The notes beneath the pieces are model-generated. The model did not search any database, had not been told where the DNA came from, and saw nothing but the letters and a program-made list of their open reading frames with translations. Of a stretch of DNA of 64,000 nt, positions 49,510 through 57,766 are shown piece by piece. The translations under genes and the position numbers were made by a program. The first letter of the stretch is position 1. Each line of letters begins with the position of its first letter. The DNA is from Myxococcales bacterium (lineage in GTDB: Bacteria > Myxococcota_A > UBA796 > GCA-2862545): positions 16,850-80,849 of the forward strand of contig JAHQVJ010000140.1 of assembly GCA_019634415.1 (NCBI GenBank). The letters are read 5' to 3'.

Positions 49510-50244
49510 TCATGTGTCCGGGGAGGGGCCGATGCGCAACCCGTAGAGTCGATCGTACGCCGGCTTCAGCGCTGTGACGACCTCAGCGAGGTGATCGGGG
49601 CAGGGAGGAGCGTGGGTGGCGCGCGTGAAGGAGGTGGAGGCCTCCACCCGGCCGTACCAGAAGGGTGCCCACACGCCGTCGGTGTCTCGTCGGCCCGCCG
49701 GCCACGACAGCATGGCGTCGGTGTAGGGGATCTGCAGCGCCTCGCACAGACGAGGCAGCATGTCACCCGGGTTGGCGCGGAGCTCGTCGCCGTCCATCAC
49801 CACGGCGCGCTGCCCCGCACGCTGCAGCGCCTCCACCAGATCGGCCTGCTGCAGCAGGCCCAGCTCCTTGGCGTCGGGGGAGTCCCGCACCCTGGCGTAG
49901 CTCGCCACCACCGCCTCGGGCTTGCGGATCAGGAAGGCGTGGCGCGCCTGGGTCATGGCGTCCAGCGGCCAGTCGGGCTGCCAGTGCTGGGCCATGTGCT
50001 TCTCGAACTGCAGGGCCGGGGCGTCGCCGGTGGCGGCCTCGTCCAGTGCCTCGAGCGCCTCCACCGGATCCGTGGGCTGACTCGCGAGGATGGCGTCGCG
50101 GCCTGGGTGCTCCACCCCGGTGGCGGCGAGGTAGGCGGCGTACAGGGGCTCGTCCACCACCTGGCAGTCTCCTCGTGCCTCGAAGGAGCGCATCAGCGCG
50201 GTGGAGATGTTGCGCGGGCCCGACCACATGGCGATTCGGATCAT
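49510..50244 (-). CDS. Sulfotransferase family protein
   Basis: 244 residues from ATG 50244, overlapping the aminotransferase stop by 4 bases. The start MIRIAMWSGPRNISTALMRSFEARGDCQVVDEPLY (in pieces) contains the 5'-phosphosulfate loop-type pattern SGPRNISTA and the DEPLY motif. ARHAFLIRKPEAVVASYARV matches the 3'-phosphate-binding region. Bacterial proteins of this type often lie beside branched-chain aminotransferase genes, as here. The substrate is unknown; a small metabolite is more likely than a protein. Confidence 0.83.
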   Translation of the reverse strand: MIRIAMWSGPRNISTALMRSFEARGDCQVVDEPLYAAYLAATGVEHPGRDAILASQPTDPVEALEALDEAATGDAPALQFEKHMAQHWQPDWPLDAMTQARHAFLIRKPEAVVASYARVRDSPDAKELGLLQQADLVEALQRAGQRAVVMDGDELRANPGDMLPRLCEALQIPYTDAMLSWPAGRRDTDGVWAPFWYGRVEASTSFTRATHAPPCPDHLAEVVTALKPAYDRLYGLRIGPSPDT

Positions 50245-51155
50245 GGGGCGCAGTCCCGCTGCACCAGGGCGTCGTACAGGCTCTGCAGGCGCTCCGTGAC
50301 CGGGCCCCGGGTACCGGTGCCCACCGTGCGTCCGTCCACCGAGCGCACGGGCATGAGCCCCCCGAAGGTTCCGGTGCAGAAGGCCTCGTCGGCGCTGTAG
50401 ACCTTGCGCAGCGCGAAGTCCGTCTCGTGAGTCTCGATGCCTGCCTCCCGGGCCACCTGCAGCACCTTGCGCCGGGTGATCCCCTCCAGGATGTACTTGG
50501 TGGTGCTGGTGATCAGCGCGCCCTTGCGCACGATGAAGAAGTGGGTGGAGTTGCAGGTGGCGACGAACCCCTGAGGGTCCAGCATCAAGGCTTCGTCCGC
50601 TCCGGACTGCTCGGCCTGGATGGCCGCGGTCACACAGTTGAGCTTGCTGTGGCTGTTCCAGCCCGGATCCTGCACGTCGGGGCGACCCCGCCGCACGTGC
50701 ACCGTGAACAGCTGCAGACCCCGCGTGCGCAGCTCGGGAGCCGCCTGCTTGTACTCGGCGAGGATCACCACCGTGGGGGTCCCAACGTCTGCACTTCGCC
50801 CTTGGAAGGGCGTGGTCTTCCGCCCGCGAGTGATCATCAGGCGCACGTGCACGCCGTCGGTCATCTCGTTGGCCTTCAGGGTGTCGTCGATCGCGGAGGC
50901 CAGGCCAGCTCGATCCAGGCCAGGGTCCAGATCGAGGGCGGCCAGGCCTTCCTCCAGGCGATCGAGGTGGTCGTCGAGGAAGGCGGGGCGACCGTTGTAG
51001 ATGCGCAGACCCTCCCACACGCCGTCGCCCAGCAGGAAGCCCGCGTCGAGCACGCTCACCACCGCGCGTTCGCGAGGCACCAGCTCGCCGTTGAGGTAGA
51101 CCAGTACCCGCTCGTTGCGCGGGTCCGAGGCTGTCGCGTGCGTTCCACCAGGCAT
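50241..51155 (-). CDS. Class IV (branched-chain type) aminotransferase
   Basis: 304 residues. Fold type IV PLP enzyme: VYLNGELVPRERAVVSVLDAGFLLGDGVWEGLRIYNGR at the start (in pieces), the PLP lysine in NSHSKLNCVTAAIQ, then ADEALMLDPQGFVATCNSTHFFIV and ITRRKVLQVAREAGIE. This matches the IlvE/D-amino acid transaminase/aminodeoxychorismate lyase superfamily, and the length agrees. Sequence alone does not decide between a branched-chain and a D-amino acid donor. It is coupled to the sulfotransferase-like gene by an ATGA overlap. Confidence 0.9.
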   Translation of the reverse strand: MPGGTHATASDPRNERVLVYLNGELVPRERAVVSVLDAGFLLGDGVWEGLRIYNGRPAFLDDHLDRLEEGLAALDLDPGLDRAGLASAIDDTLKANEMTDGVHVRLMITRGRKTTPFQGRSADVGTPTVVILAEYKQAAPELRTRGLQLFTVHVRRGRPDVQDPGWNSHSKLNCVTAAIQAEQSGADEALMLDPQGFVATCNSTHFFIVRKGALITSTTKYILEGITRRKVLQVAREAGIETHETDFALRKVYSADEAFCTGTFGGLMPVRSVDGRTVGTGTRGPVTERLQSLYDALVQRDCAP

Positions 51156-51176
51156 GTCGGAATCGTACTCGCTTGC

Positions 51177-52055
51177 ATGCCGTTACGGGACCTCATGGTG
51201 TTCCGGCAACGTCAAGATCGAGATCAACTGGGGAGAACCGTTGTTGTGACGGGGGCGGCTCGGGGACTCGGTCTTCGGGCGGCCACCGCGCTGGCGGGTC
51301 GCGGTGCACGCGTGGTGTTCGCGTGTCGCAACGTGCAGCGGGCCGCCGTGGCCATGAGCCGCATCGCCGAGGAGCAGCCCGAGGCGGACCTGCACTTCGA
51401 GCCGCTGGATCCCGAGGACCTGGTGTCTGTGCACACCTTCGCCGCCACGGTGCTCGATCGGCACGAGCGGATCCACCTGCTGGTCAACAACGCCGACGTG
51501 GTGCCGTGGCGCAAGCGCCGTCGGAGCGGCACCTTCGAGGGCCAGATCGGGCTCGCGCACCTCGGCCACTTCGCCCTGACCAATCTGTTGCTCGAGCGGA
51601 TCGTGGCGTCGGCCCCCGCACGGATCGTCACGGTGACGTCGCTGGAGCGGCATCGGGTCCGCCGCGCCGAGGCGTCCCACGCCTCCGCCGCGGACGCGCT
51701 GACCCAGAGCCGTCGAACCAACCGGTTGTTCACCTTGGAGCTGTCTCGCCGGCTGCGGGAGCTGTCCACCGACGTGCGGGCGGTGACCTGTGCGCCTCGG
51801 TTCCACGACCGTTGGACGGTTCGCGCGCCTCGATCCTGGCTCGCCAACAGGCTGTCGGAAGGCCTGAAGCGGGTGAGCTTCGCGGCACTCGACGCTGCCA
51901 CCACCGCCGACGTGGCGTCGGGGGAGGACGTGGGCCCGCCGCGGCGGTCGCTGACCCAGGCCCCGGCGGCCGTCCTCGACGACGCCCGGCGTCTGTGGGC
52001 GTGGTCGGAGGCGGAGACGGGTGTGCACTGGCCACTGCGGACGGAGGTCGGATAG
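51177..52055 (+). CDS. Short-chain dehydrogenase-like protein with degenerate active site
   Basis: 292 residues from ATG 51177; the ribosome binding site is weak. The Rossmann cofactor motif is intact (VVVTGAARGLGLRAATALAG, cited to 20) and NNADV takes the place of NNAG. After the strand TSL, where the catalytic Ser lies, the usual YxxSK is replaced by LTQSR, so both Tyr and Lys of the triad are lost. The protein probably binds NAD(P) but does not catalyse the classical reaction. The overall order resembles the retinol dehydrogenase-type SDR group (FACRNVQRA, HLGHFALTNLLLERI). It diverges from the aminotransferase gene and precedes the TIR gene. Confidence 0.85.
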   Translation: MPLRDLMVFRQRQDRDQLGRTVVVTGAARGLGLRAATALAGRGARVVFACRNVQRAAVAMSRIAEEQPEADLHFEPLDPEDLVSVHTFAATVLDRHERIHLLVNNADVVPWRKRRRSGTFEGQIGLAHLGHFALTNLLLERIVASAPARIVTVTSLERHRVRRAEASHASAADALTQSRRTNRLFTLELSRRLRELSTDVRAVTCAPRFHDRWTVRAPRSWLANRLSEGLKRVSFAALDAATTADVASGEDVGPPRRSLTQAPAAVLDDARRLWAWSEAETGVHWPLRTEVG

Positions 52056-52088
52056 GGTCGGCCGCGAATCTCATCTCGGAGCGCGTCC

Positions 52089-53558
52089 ATGGCCGACATC
52101 TTCATCTCCTACAAGAAGGAGGATCGGGCCTGTACCGTGCAGCTCTCCGAGGCGTTTCGCGCCTTCGGGCTGTCGGTGTGGTGGGACGATCGGATCGACG
52201 TCGGGGCGAGCTGGGACGAGGAGATCGAGCGCGAGATTCGGGCCGCCAAGGCGGTGGTGGTGATCTGGTCGCCGGGGGCGGTGCAGTCCACCTGGGTGAA
52301 GAACGAGGCTCGGTTCGGCCTCAACGCAGGGATCCTGCGCCCCATCGTGGCCGAGACCTGCGAGATCCCCATCGAGTTCGGCCACATTCAGGCGGCCGAC
52401 TTCCGCCCCTGGACGGATCCCCGGGAGCACGCGTCGTGGCCAGCGCTGCTGCAGTCGGTGGAGGCCCTGGTGGCAGGCGGGCCCGATGCCCAGACGCCGC
52501 TGACGAGCGGGGCCAGCTTCGTGGTGGATCAGCGAGGAGCAGGCACCCACACCACCATCCAGGCCGCCATCGACGATGCCACGGACGGCACGCTGATCGC
52601 GGTGAAGCCAGGCACCTACCGAGAGAACCTCACCCTCATGAAGGACGTGGCGTTGGTGGGCGAGGGTGAGGGTGACGAGCGACCCCTGGTCGACGGAGGG
52701 CCCGAGCAGGCCCTGCAGATCGGCGGAGGCAAGGCGCGCGTCAAGAACCTTCGGTTCGTCAACTCGGCCGAGCCCGCGGCGGGCGTGGCGGCCCCGGCGG
52801 TCCGCGTGCTCGGTGGCGCGCCCGATCTGTCGCGGGTGCACATCCAGTCGCCCACGTGGGTGGGCCTGTTCGTGATGGGGGCGGCGGAGCCCGTGGTGCG
52901 ACAGAGCGTCATCGGTCCCTGCAAGGGCGACGCGATCCAGTGCGCGGGCAAGTGCAAGCCGGTCTTCACCGGCAACAAGGTGGAGCGCACGACAAGCCCC
53001 GGCATGACGGTGCGCGACGCCGCGGCTCCCGAGGTGCGCGGAAACACCTTCACCGACATCGAGAGCAACGCGATCAACCTGGGGGATCAGGCGTCGGGCT
53101 CGTTCGTGGACAACACCATCCGGCGCACCGCCGCTCCGGCCTTCTACGTGAGCGGCTTTGCGGCTCCCGAGGTGCGGGGCAACCTCATCGAGGACATCTA
53201 CGGCAACGGGATCTGCGTGTGCGACAACGCGCGCGGCACCTACGAGGGCAACACGGTCCGCCGCACCTCCACCACGGCGGTGGTGGCGGCGGACGACTCT
53301 GCGCCACAGCTGCTGGGCAACACCATCGAGCAGGTGGAGGCGAACGGGGTGAGCCTGTCGGGCAACACCACGGCGGTGATGCGGGACAACACCCTCACGG
53401 ACGTGGGCTCACAGGCCAAGCGCTTCCCCGCGGTGTTCATCGGCGAACATGCTGCTCCCACCGTCAGCAACAACCGGCTGTCCCGGGTGCGGGGGCAGGG
53501 CATCTACCTGGAGCGCTCGGCGCCGCGTGCCATCGTGAACGACAACGTGGTGGAGTGA
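52089..53558 (+). CDS. TIR domain fused to right-handed beta-helix
   Basis: 489 residues. The TIR domain occupies ~1-135: MADIFISYKKEDRAC, the VWWDDRIDVG strand, WDEEIEREI (residues 42-50) where TIR NADases carry the catalytic glutamate, and VVVIWSPGAVQSTWVKNEARF. From ~150 come about ten turns of parallel beta-helix rich in Asn and Gly (TTIQAAIDDATDGTLIAVKPGTYRENL in pieces; NTFTDIESNAINLG; NLIEDIYGNGICV; NTIEQVEANGVSL). These are the NosD/pectate-lyase-like periodic repeats. No signal peptide, so it should act in the cytoplasm. It may be a conflict effector whose TIR is activated by ligand binding on the helix. Confidence 0.88.
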   Translation: MADIFISYKKEDRACTVQLSEAFRAFGLSVWWDDRIDVGASWDEEIEREIRAAKAVVVIWSPGAVQSTWVKNEARFGLNAGILRPIVAETCEIPIEFGHIQAADFRPWTDPREHASWPALLQSVEALVAGGPDAQTPLTSGASFVVDQRGAGTHTTIQAAIDDATDGTLIAVKPGTYRENLTLMKDVALVGEGEGDERPLVDGGPEQALQIGGGKARVKNLRFVNSAEPAAGVAAPAVRVLGGAPDLSRVHIQSPTWVGLFVMGAAEPVVRQSVIGPCKGDAIQCAGKCKPVFTGNKVERTTSPGMTVRDAAAPEVRGNTFTDIESNAINLGDQASGSFVDNTIRRTAAPAFYVSGFAAPEVRGNLIEDIYGNGICVCDNARGTYEGNTVRRTSTTAVVAADDSAPQLLGNTIEQVEANGVSLSGNTTAVMRDNTLTDVGSQAKRFPAVFIGEHAAPTVSNNRLSRVRGQGIYLERSAPRAIVNDNVVE

Positions 53559-53561
53559 CTC

Positions 53562-53576
53562 CGTCGATGGTCGACG
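53562..53576. terminator. Small hairpin between convergent genes
   Basis: CGTCGA (53562-53567) and TCGACG (53571-53576) pair around the loop TGG. It fills most of the 26-base gap between the convergent TIR-helix gene and the lipoprotein gene. There is no T-tract on either side, so termination is only a guess. Confidence 0.25.
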
Positions 53577-53584
53577 TGACCGCC

Positions 53585-54487
53585 TCACGGTAGGGCGCGG
53601 ATCTCCACGAACACGGCGGCCCCTGCACCGGGGAGCAACAGGCTGCTCGGGGTGTCGAAGGTCAGGTCGGGGTGGGAGGCTCCGAACACGGCCAGTGGCC
53701 CCACCGGGACGACCCATCCCGCGGGCTGCCGTCCCGTCGCCAGGGTCGTCGTGTTGGGGGATCCGTCGGTGGCGAACCAGTCGTCGGGGTCGTCTCCGAA
53801 GTAGTACACCTCCGATCCGAAGGTGTTCTTCCCGTAGAAGTCGAAGGTCACGGTGGCGCCGGTGACGGGGGCGCCCGTGCTGTCGCGCACCCATCCCATG
53901 ACGAACCCGAACTTCAGGTCGCCAGGGCTCTTGCCGAGCTGTGCGGTCAGCTCGTCGACGAAGTCCTGGGTGAGGACGTAGGCGGAGCGCTCCACGACGT
54001 CGCCCTTGCGCAGGGCCTCGTAGTCACGTGGGAGGAGGGCCGTGGCGGTGGGGTAGCGCGCCGGATCTGGTTTGCAGCGATCGGCCTCGATGAGGAAGCC
54101 CTGCTGATCGTCGGGGGGATCCAGGTCGACGAAGGTGGCCAGGCCCTTGGTGGTCTGCTGCTCCTCGGCTGGATCCGCAGCGAAGATGGGCTTCTTGGTG
54201 CCCGGCTTCTCCGCGGGCACGGCGGCGAGCCCCACGCAGGCGTCGCCGGGATCGGCGGCGTCGAGGTCGTTGCCCACTCGAAGACGGATCTGCAGATCCC
54301 AGGGGCCGAGGGGGCGCTTGCCCGTGTCTGCGGTGCTCGTGGTGTCTGCGGTGCTCGTGGTGTCGACGGTGTCCACGGGGGTCGTGGGTGTGGTGTCCGT
54401 GGTGGAGGTGTCTGCCGTGGGGGTGGGGTCGGTGCGCTTGTCGGTGCACCCCAGCAGGGCGAGCATCGTGGGGATGACGAGCCGCAT
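53585..54487 (-). CDS. Lipoprotein with Thr/Asp-rich linker
   Basis: 300 residues from ATG 54487 (GGAGA upstream). The signal ends LALLGC, a good lipobox. It is followed by a ~50-residue low-complexity linker of Thr, Asp, Pro and Ala (pieces such as TADTSTTDTTPTT), a style common in deltaproteobacterial surface lipoproteins. The folded part contains WDLQIRLRVGNDLDAADPGDACVG, a central charged region, and a beta domain (GWVRDSTGAPVTGATVTFDFYGKNTFGS in pieces) of carboxypeptidase-regulatory-like or immunoglobulin-like type. No catalytic site is apparent. It diverges from the large regulator gene. Confidence 0.78.
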   Translation of the reverse strand: MRLVIPTMLALLGCTDKRTDPTPTADTSTTDTTPTTPVDTVDTTSTADTTSTADTGKRPLGPWDLQIRLRVGNDLDAADPGDACVGLAAVPAEKPGTKKPIFAADPAEEQQTTKGLATFVDLDPPDDQQGFLIEADRCKPDPARYPTATALLPRDYEALRKGDVVERSAYVLTQDFVDELTAQLGKSPGDLKFGFVMGWVRDSTGAPVTGATVTFDFYGKNTFGSEVYYFGDDPDDWFATDGSPNTTTLATGRQPAGWVVPVGPLAVFGASHPDLTFDTPSSLLLPGAGAAVFVEIRALP

Positions 54488-54573
54488 GCGTTCTCCATCG
54501 TGAGGATTGGTCGAGCGATACGAGCGTACTCGGACGAGCGCTTGCATCCGTCGACGATCGGTTATTCGAGCGC

Positions 54574-57500
54574 ATGTCGCAGCAACGTCGCGGCGTGTAC
54601 CAGGTTGCGTCCGCCCAGTCGGTGGTGCGGCTGCGCGGCCGCACCGTGGACTTGGTTCGTGGCGAGGTGGAGGCCGACGACGGCACGGTGATCCGGCTGA
54701 CCTCCAGGGAGCAGGATCTGCTGCGCTTCCTGGTGGACCACCCGGGACAGACCGTGTCGAGGTTCCTGCTCCTCACCGAGGTCTGGGGCTACTCCGACGA
54801 CATGCTCTCGCGCGCCTGCGACAACGCGATCCGCCGTCTCCGGCAGAAGCTCGAGGACGATCCGTCGCACCCCCACCACCTGCTCACCGTGCGCGGGGAG
54901 GGATATCGCTTCGTGCCCACGGGCAGCGTTCCTCCGGGGGCGCCCACCGAGCCGCCGACGCCAGAGCCAGGAGAGGAGCACCTTCGCCTCGGTGCCCTGA
55001 GCGTGGATCTGGGCCGGCAGGTGGTGGTGGATCCCGACGGAGGGCGATGCTCGTTGACCGTGCAGGAGGTGGAGATCCTGCGAGTACTCTCGGCGGCATC
55101 GGGTGCGGTGGTGTCGCGACGCGTGCTGGAGCGGAAGGTGTGGGGCCGTTCGCGAGGCCGTGCGGTGGATCATGCCGTGCATCGGCTTCGGGTGAAGCTG
55201 GAGGCCGATCCCGCCGAGCCACGGTTCCTGCACACGCTTCGGGGTGCGGGGTTTCGGCTGGAGGTGCACCACGCCTCCGCGGTGCACGACACGGGCGCCA
55301 CCTTCGTGGGGCGGCAGCCGGAGGCCACGGCGCTGACGGCGGCGCTGCAGCCTGGCGCCTGGGTGCTGGTGGTGGGGAGCGGCGGCATCGGGAAGACGCG
55401 CCTCACCCGCCGTGTCGTCGCGCAGCTTCAGGGCACCTCGATCTGGTGGGTGGAGTGCGCGGGCGTGCAGGACCGCAGCGGGCTGTGTCGGGCCGTGGCG
55501 GAGGCCCTCGATCTGGTGGGACCGCAGGCCGCGGACGTGGCGATCTCCCGAATCGGCGCCACCCTCGCTCAGGAAGGCGGTGGGGTGCTCGTCCTCGACA
55601 ACGTGGAGGGGCTGGGAGCGTCGCTGGGGCCGCCGCTGGCCGCCTGGCGACGGGCGTCGCCGTCGCTGTGCGTGGTGGGCACGTCTCGGGTGCGGCTGGG
55701 GCTGTCGGGTGAGGTGGCCGTCGAGCTCGGTCCGCTGTCGGTGGAGGAGGGATGTGCACTGTACGCTGACCGTGCGCGGGCAGCGTCCAGCCGATCGGTG
55801 CTCCGGGGGAGCGAGCTCGACGCTGCGCGGCGGGTGGTCCAGCGCCTGGACGGCGTGCCCCTGGCCATCGAGCTGGCTGCCGCGCGCAGCAGCGTGCTGC
55901 CGCCATCGGCGCTGGAGCAGCGGCTCGACCGGGTCATGGACGTGCTGGTGCACGAGGGGGCCTGTGAGGTACGGCATCGCTCGCTCCGTGCCACGTTCGA
56001 GCTGTCGACGCGGTTGCTCAGCGAGCCGCAGTCTCGAGCCCTCGCCCTGTTGTCGCTGTTCTCGGCTTCCTTCGACGTCGACGACGCGGAGGGGCTGCTG
56101 GGGGCCGATGCTGCCCTGCACCTGCAGGTGCTGCGAGACCACCACCTGGTGCTCACCGACTGGTCGCGGCCCCTTCCGCGCTTTCGCGTGGCCGAGGCCC
56201 TGCGCGCCTACCTCGCCCGGGATCGTGCGGAGCAGGAGGACTCGGGGCGCGCAGACGAGGTGTCCCTGGCCCGCTGGCTGGCTCGCCTCGGCGACGGGGT
56301 GCACATGGACTCGCTGATGACCAGAGGCGACGTGGCTGCCTGGGAGGTCCAGCGACACTACGCCCGCGACTTGCTCGCCATGGCGCTGCGGGCCCTGCAC
56401 TGGTCGGAGCCCGAGCTCGCCGCGCGGTGTGCAGCGGCGGCGATCCTGGGGAGCATGCACCACCACCCCTCGGCCGCGGCCGTGGAGGTGGCCGACCAGG
56501 TGCTCGCCGAGCCAGCGGTCAGCACCGTCGCGGCCCTGTGGCTCCGGGCGAACCGAGGGCGGCTGCTGATGATGCTCGACCGCTTCGACGAAGCAGATCC
56601 GGCCGGGGACGCACAGCAGGCCGAGGGGGCGAGCCAGCCCCTGGTGCAGGCCACGCTGCTCGGCATGGCGAGCACCGCGGCTCGACGGACGGGATCGGGC
56701 GAGGAGGCGCCGCTCGTGGAGCGCGCAGCGGAGGTCTTCGACACCCTCGATGCGCACGCCCGGGCGTCGCTGTGCCGAGGTCAGGCGCAGCTGCTCAGGG
56801 GAGAGGTGGCCGAGGGGCGCCGCAGCTTGGTGGACGCGGAGCGGCGGGCACGCGCTGCGGGGGAGGCGATGGTGGCCGCCCACGCCGCTCGGGAGATCGG
56901 GGTGCTCGACGTGGCGGCGGGGCGACCTCACGATGCCGTGGAGCGATTCCGAGCGGCGCTGGCCACCTTCGATGCCATCGACAACGTGCCCAGCGTCTAC
57001 GCCGTGCTGTACTACCTGCAGGATCTCGCGCTGTGGACGGGGCAGGTCGAGACCTTCGATCAGGCGACGGAGCAGGCCCTGCGGGCGTGTCGCCGGCGGG
57101 GCTCCAACCTCGACGAGGCCACGAGCCATGCGCTGTCCACCGGATCGTGGCTGGCTCGAGGGGAGCTGCTGCGGGCGTCGGCGTCCATGGAGGCCGCACG
57201 CGTGGCGCTGGCCCGTGTGCCGGCCACGGAGGCGAGCCACGCGGCGTTCCTGGGCTGGTTCGAGGCGGAGGTGGAGCTGGCGCGGGGGCGGCCCGAGGAA
57301 GCGGCCCACGTGGCTGGTGCAGCCCACGCCACCCTGACGTCGATGGGGGTCGGTGTGGCGGGTGCGGTGGCGTGCACCCAGGCAGCGGGACTTGCGGCAA
57401 CGGATCCGGTGGGCGCCCTCGAGCTGGCGCGAGCGGGGGTGGGTGCCTTGGCGGGAGCGCCCGGGCGCTACCTCGCCTTCGCCTGGGCGCGACGCGGGCT

Positions 57501-57645
57501 GGTGGCCTGTGCCGCTGGGGCTACGGACGAGGCGAGGCGAGCGCTGTCCGAAGCCGATGCCTTGGCGGCGGAGGCGGGCGTGGACGGCGCGCTGGGCTGG
57601 GCCGGGCGGCTGCTCGGCGAGCTTCGGGCGTTCGTGGCGCAATAG
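54574..57645 (+). CDS. STAND-like ATPase regulator with two tandem winged helices
   Basis: 1023 residues. Two OmpR/PhoB-type winged helices lie in tandem. The first (~15-115) has LTSREQDLLRFLVDHPGQTVSR and NAIRRLRQKLEDDP ... GEGYRFVP. The second (~130-230) has LTVQEVEILRVLSAASGAVVSRR and HAVHRLRVKLEADPAEPRFLHTLRGAGFRL (in pieces). Next is an ATPase: Walker A GSGGIGKT (Lys274), Walker B GVLVLDN, GTSRVRLG, and an LDGVPLAIELAAARS block typical of STAND/AfsR-type regulators. The last ~500 residues are helical TPR-like repeats. Two DNA-binding domains in one chain allow it to bind two half-sites. It starts 87 bases after a divergent gene and may govern the downstream VWA/ARPP-like genes. Confidence 0.88.
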   Translation: MSQQRRGVYQVASAQSVVRLRGRTVDLVRGEVEADDGTVIRLTSREQDLLRFLVDHPGQTVSRFLLLTEVWGYSDDMLSRACDNAIRRLRQKLEDDPSHPHHLLTVRGEGYRFVPTGSVPPGAPTEPPTPEPGEEHLRLGALSVDLGRQVVVDPDGGRCSLTVQEVEILRVLSAASGAVVSRRVLERKVWGRSRGRAVDHAVHRLRVKLEADPAEPRFLHTLRGAGFRLEVHHASAVHDTGATFVGRQPEATALTAALQPGAWVLVVGSGGIGKTRLTRRVVAQLQGTSIWWVECAGVQDRSGLCRAVAEALDLVGPQAADVAISRIGATLAQEGGGVLVLDNVEGLGASLGPPLAAWRRASPSLCVVGTSRVRLGLSGEVAVELGPLSVEEGCALYADRARAASSRSVLRGSELDAARRVVQRLDGVPLAIELAAARSSVLPPSALEQRLDRVMDVLVHEGACEVRHRSLRATFELSTRLLSEPQSRALALLSLFSASFDVDDAEGLLGADAALHLQVLRDHHLVLTDWSRPLPRFRVAEALRAYLARDRAEQEDSGRADEVSLARWLARLGDGVHMDSLMTRGDVAAWEVQRHYARDLLAMALRALHWSEPELAARCAAAAILGSMHHHPSAAAVEVADQVLAEPAVSTVAALWLRANRGRLLMMLDRFDEADPAGDAQQAEGASQPLVQATLLGMASTAARRTGSGEEAPLVERAAEVFDTLDAHARASLCRGQAQLLRGEVAEGRRSLVDAERRARAAGEAMVAAHAAREIGVLDVAAGRPHDAVERFRAALATFDAIDNVPSVYAVLYYLQDLALWTGQVETFDQATEQALRACRRRGSNLDEATSHALSTGSWLARGELLRASASMEAARVALARVPATEASHAAFLGWFEAEVELARGRPEEAAHVAGAAHATLTSMGVGVAGAVACTQAAGLAATDPVGALELARAGVGALAGAPGRYLAFAWARRGLVACAAGATDEARRALSEADALAAEAGVDGALGWAGRLLGELRAFVAQ

Positions 57646-57766
57646 AGGCGGCGCGTTACGCGAAGGGCTGGGTGTGGGACTCTGGCGGGACTTCCGACTT
57701 CGCTTGTTAACGAAACCTCGCAGTCGCGCTGCTCCTCCCCACCCACCTCTTCTCCCTGGAGCGGGT

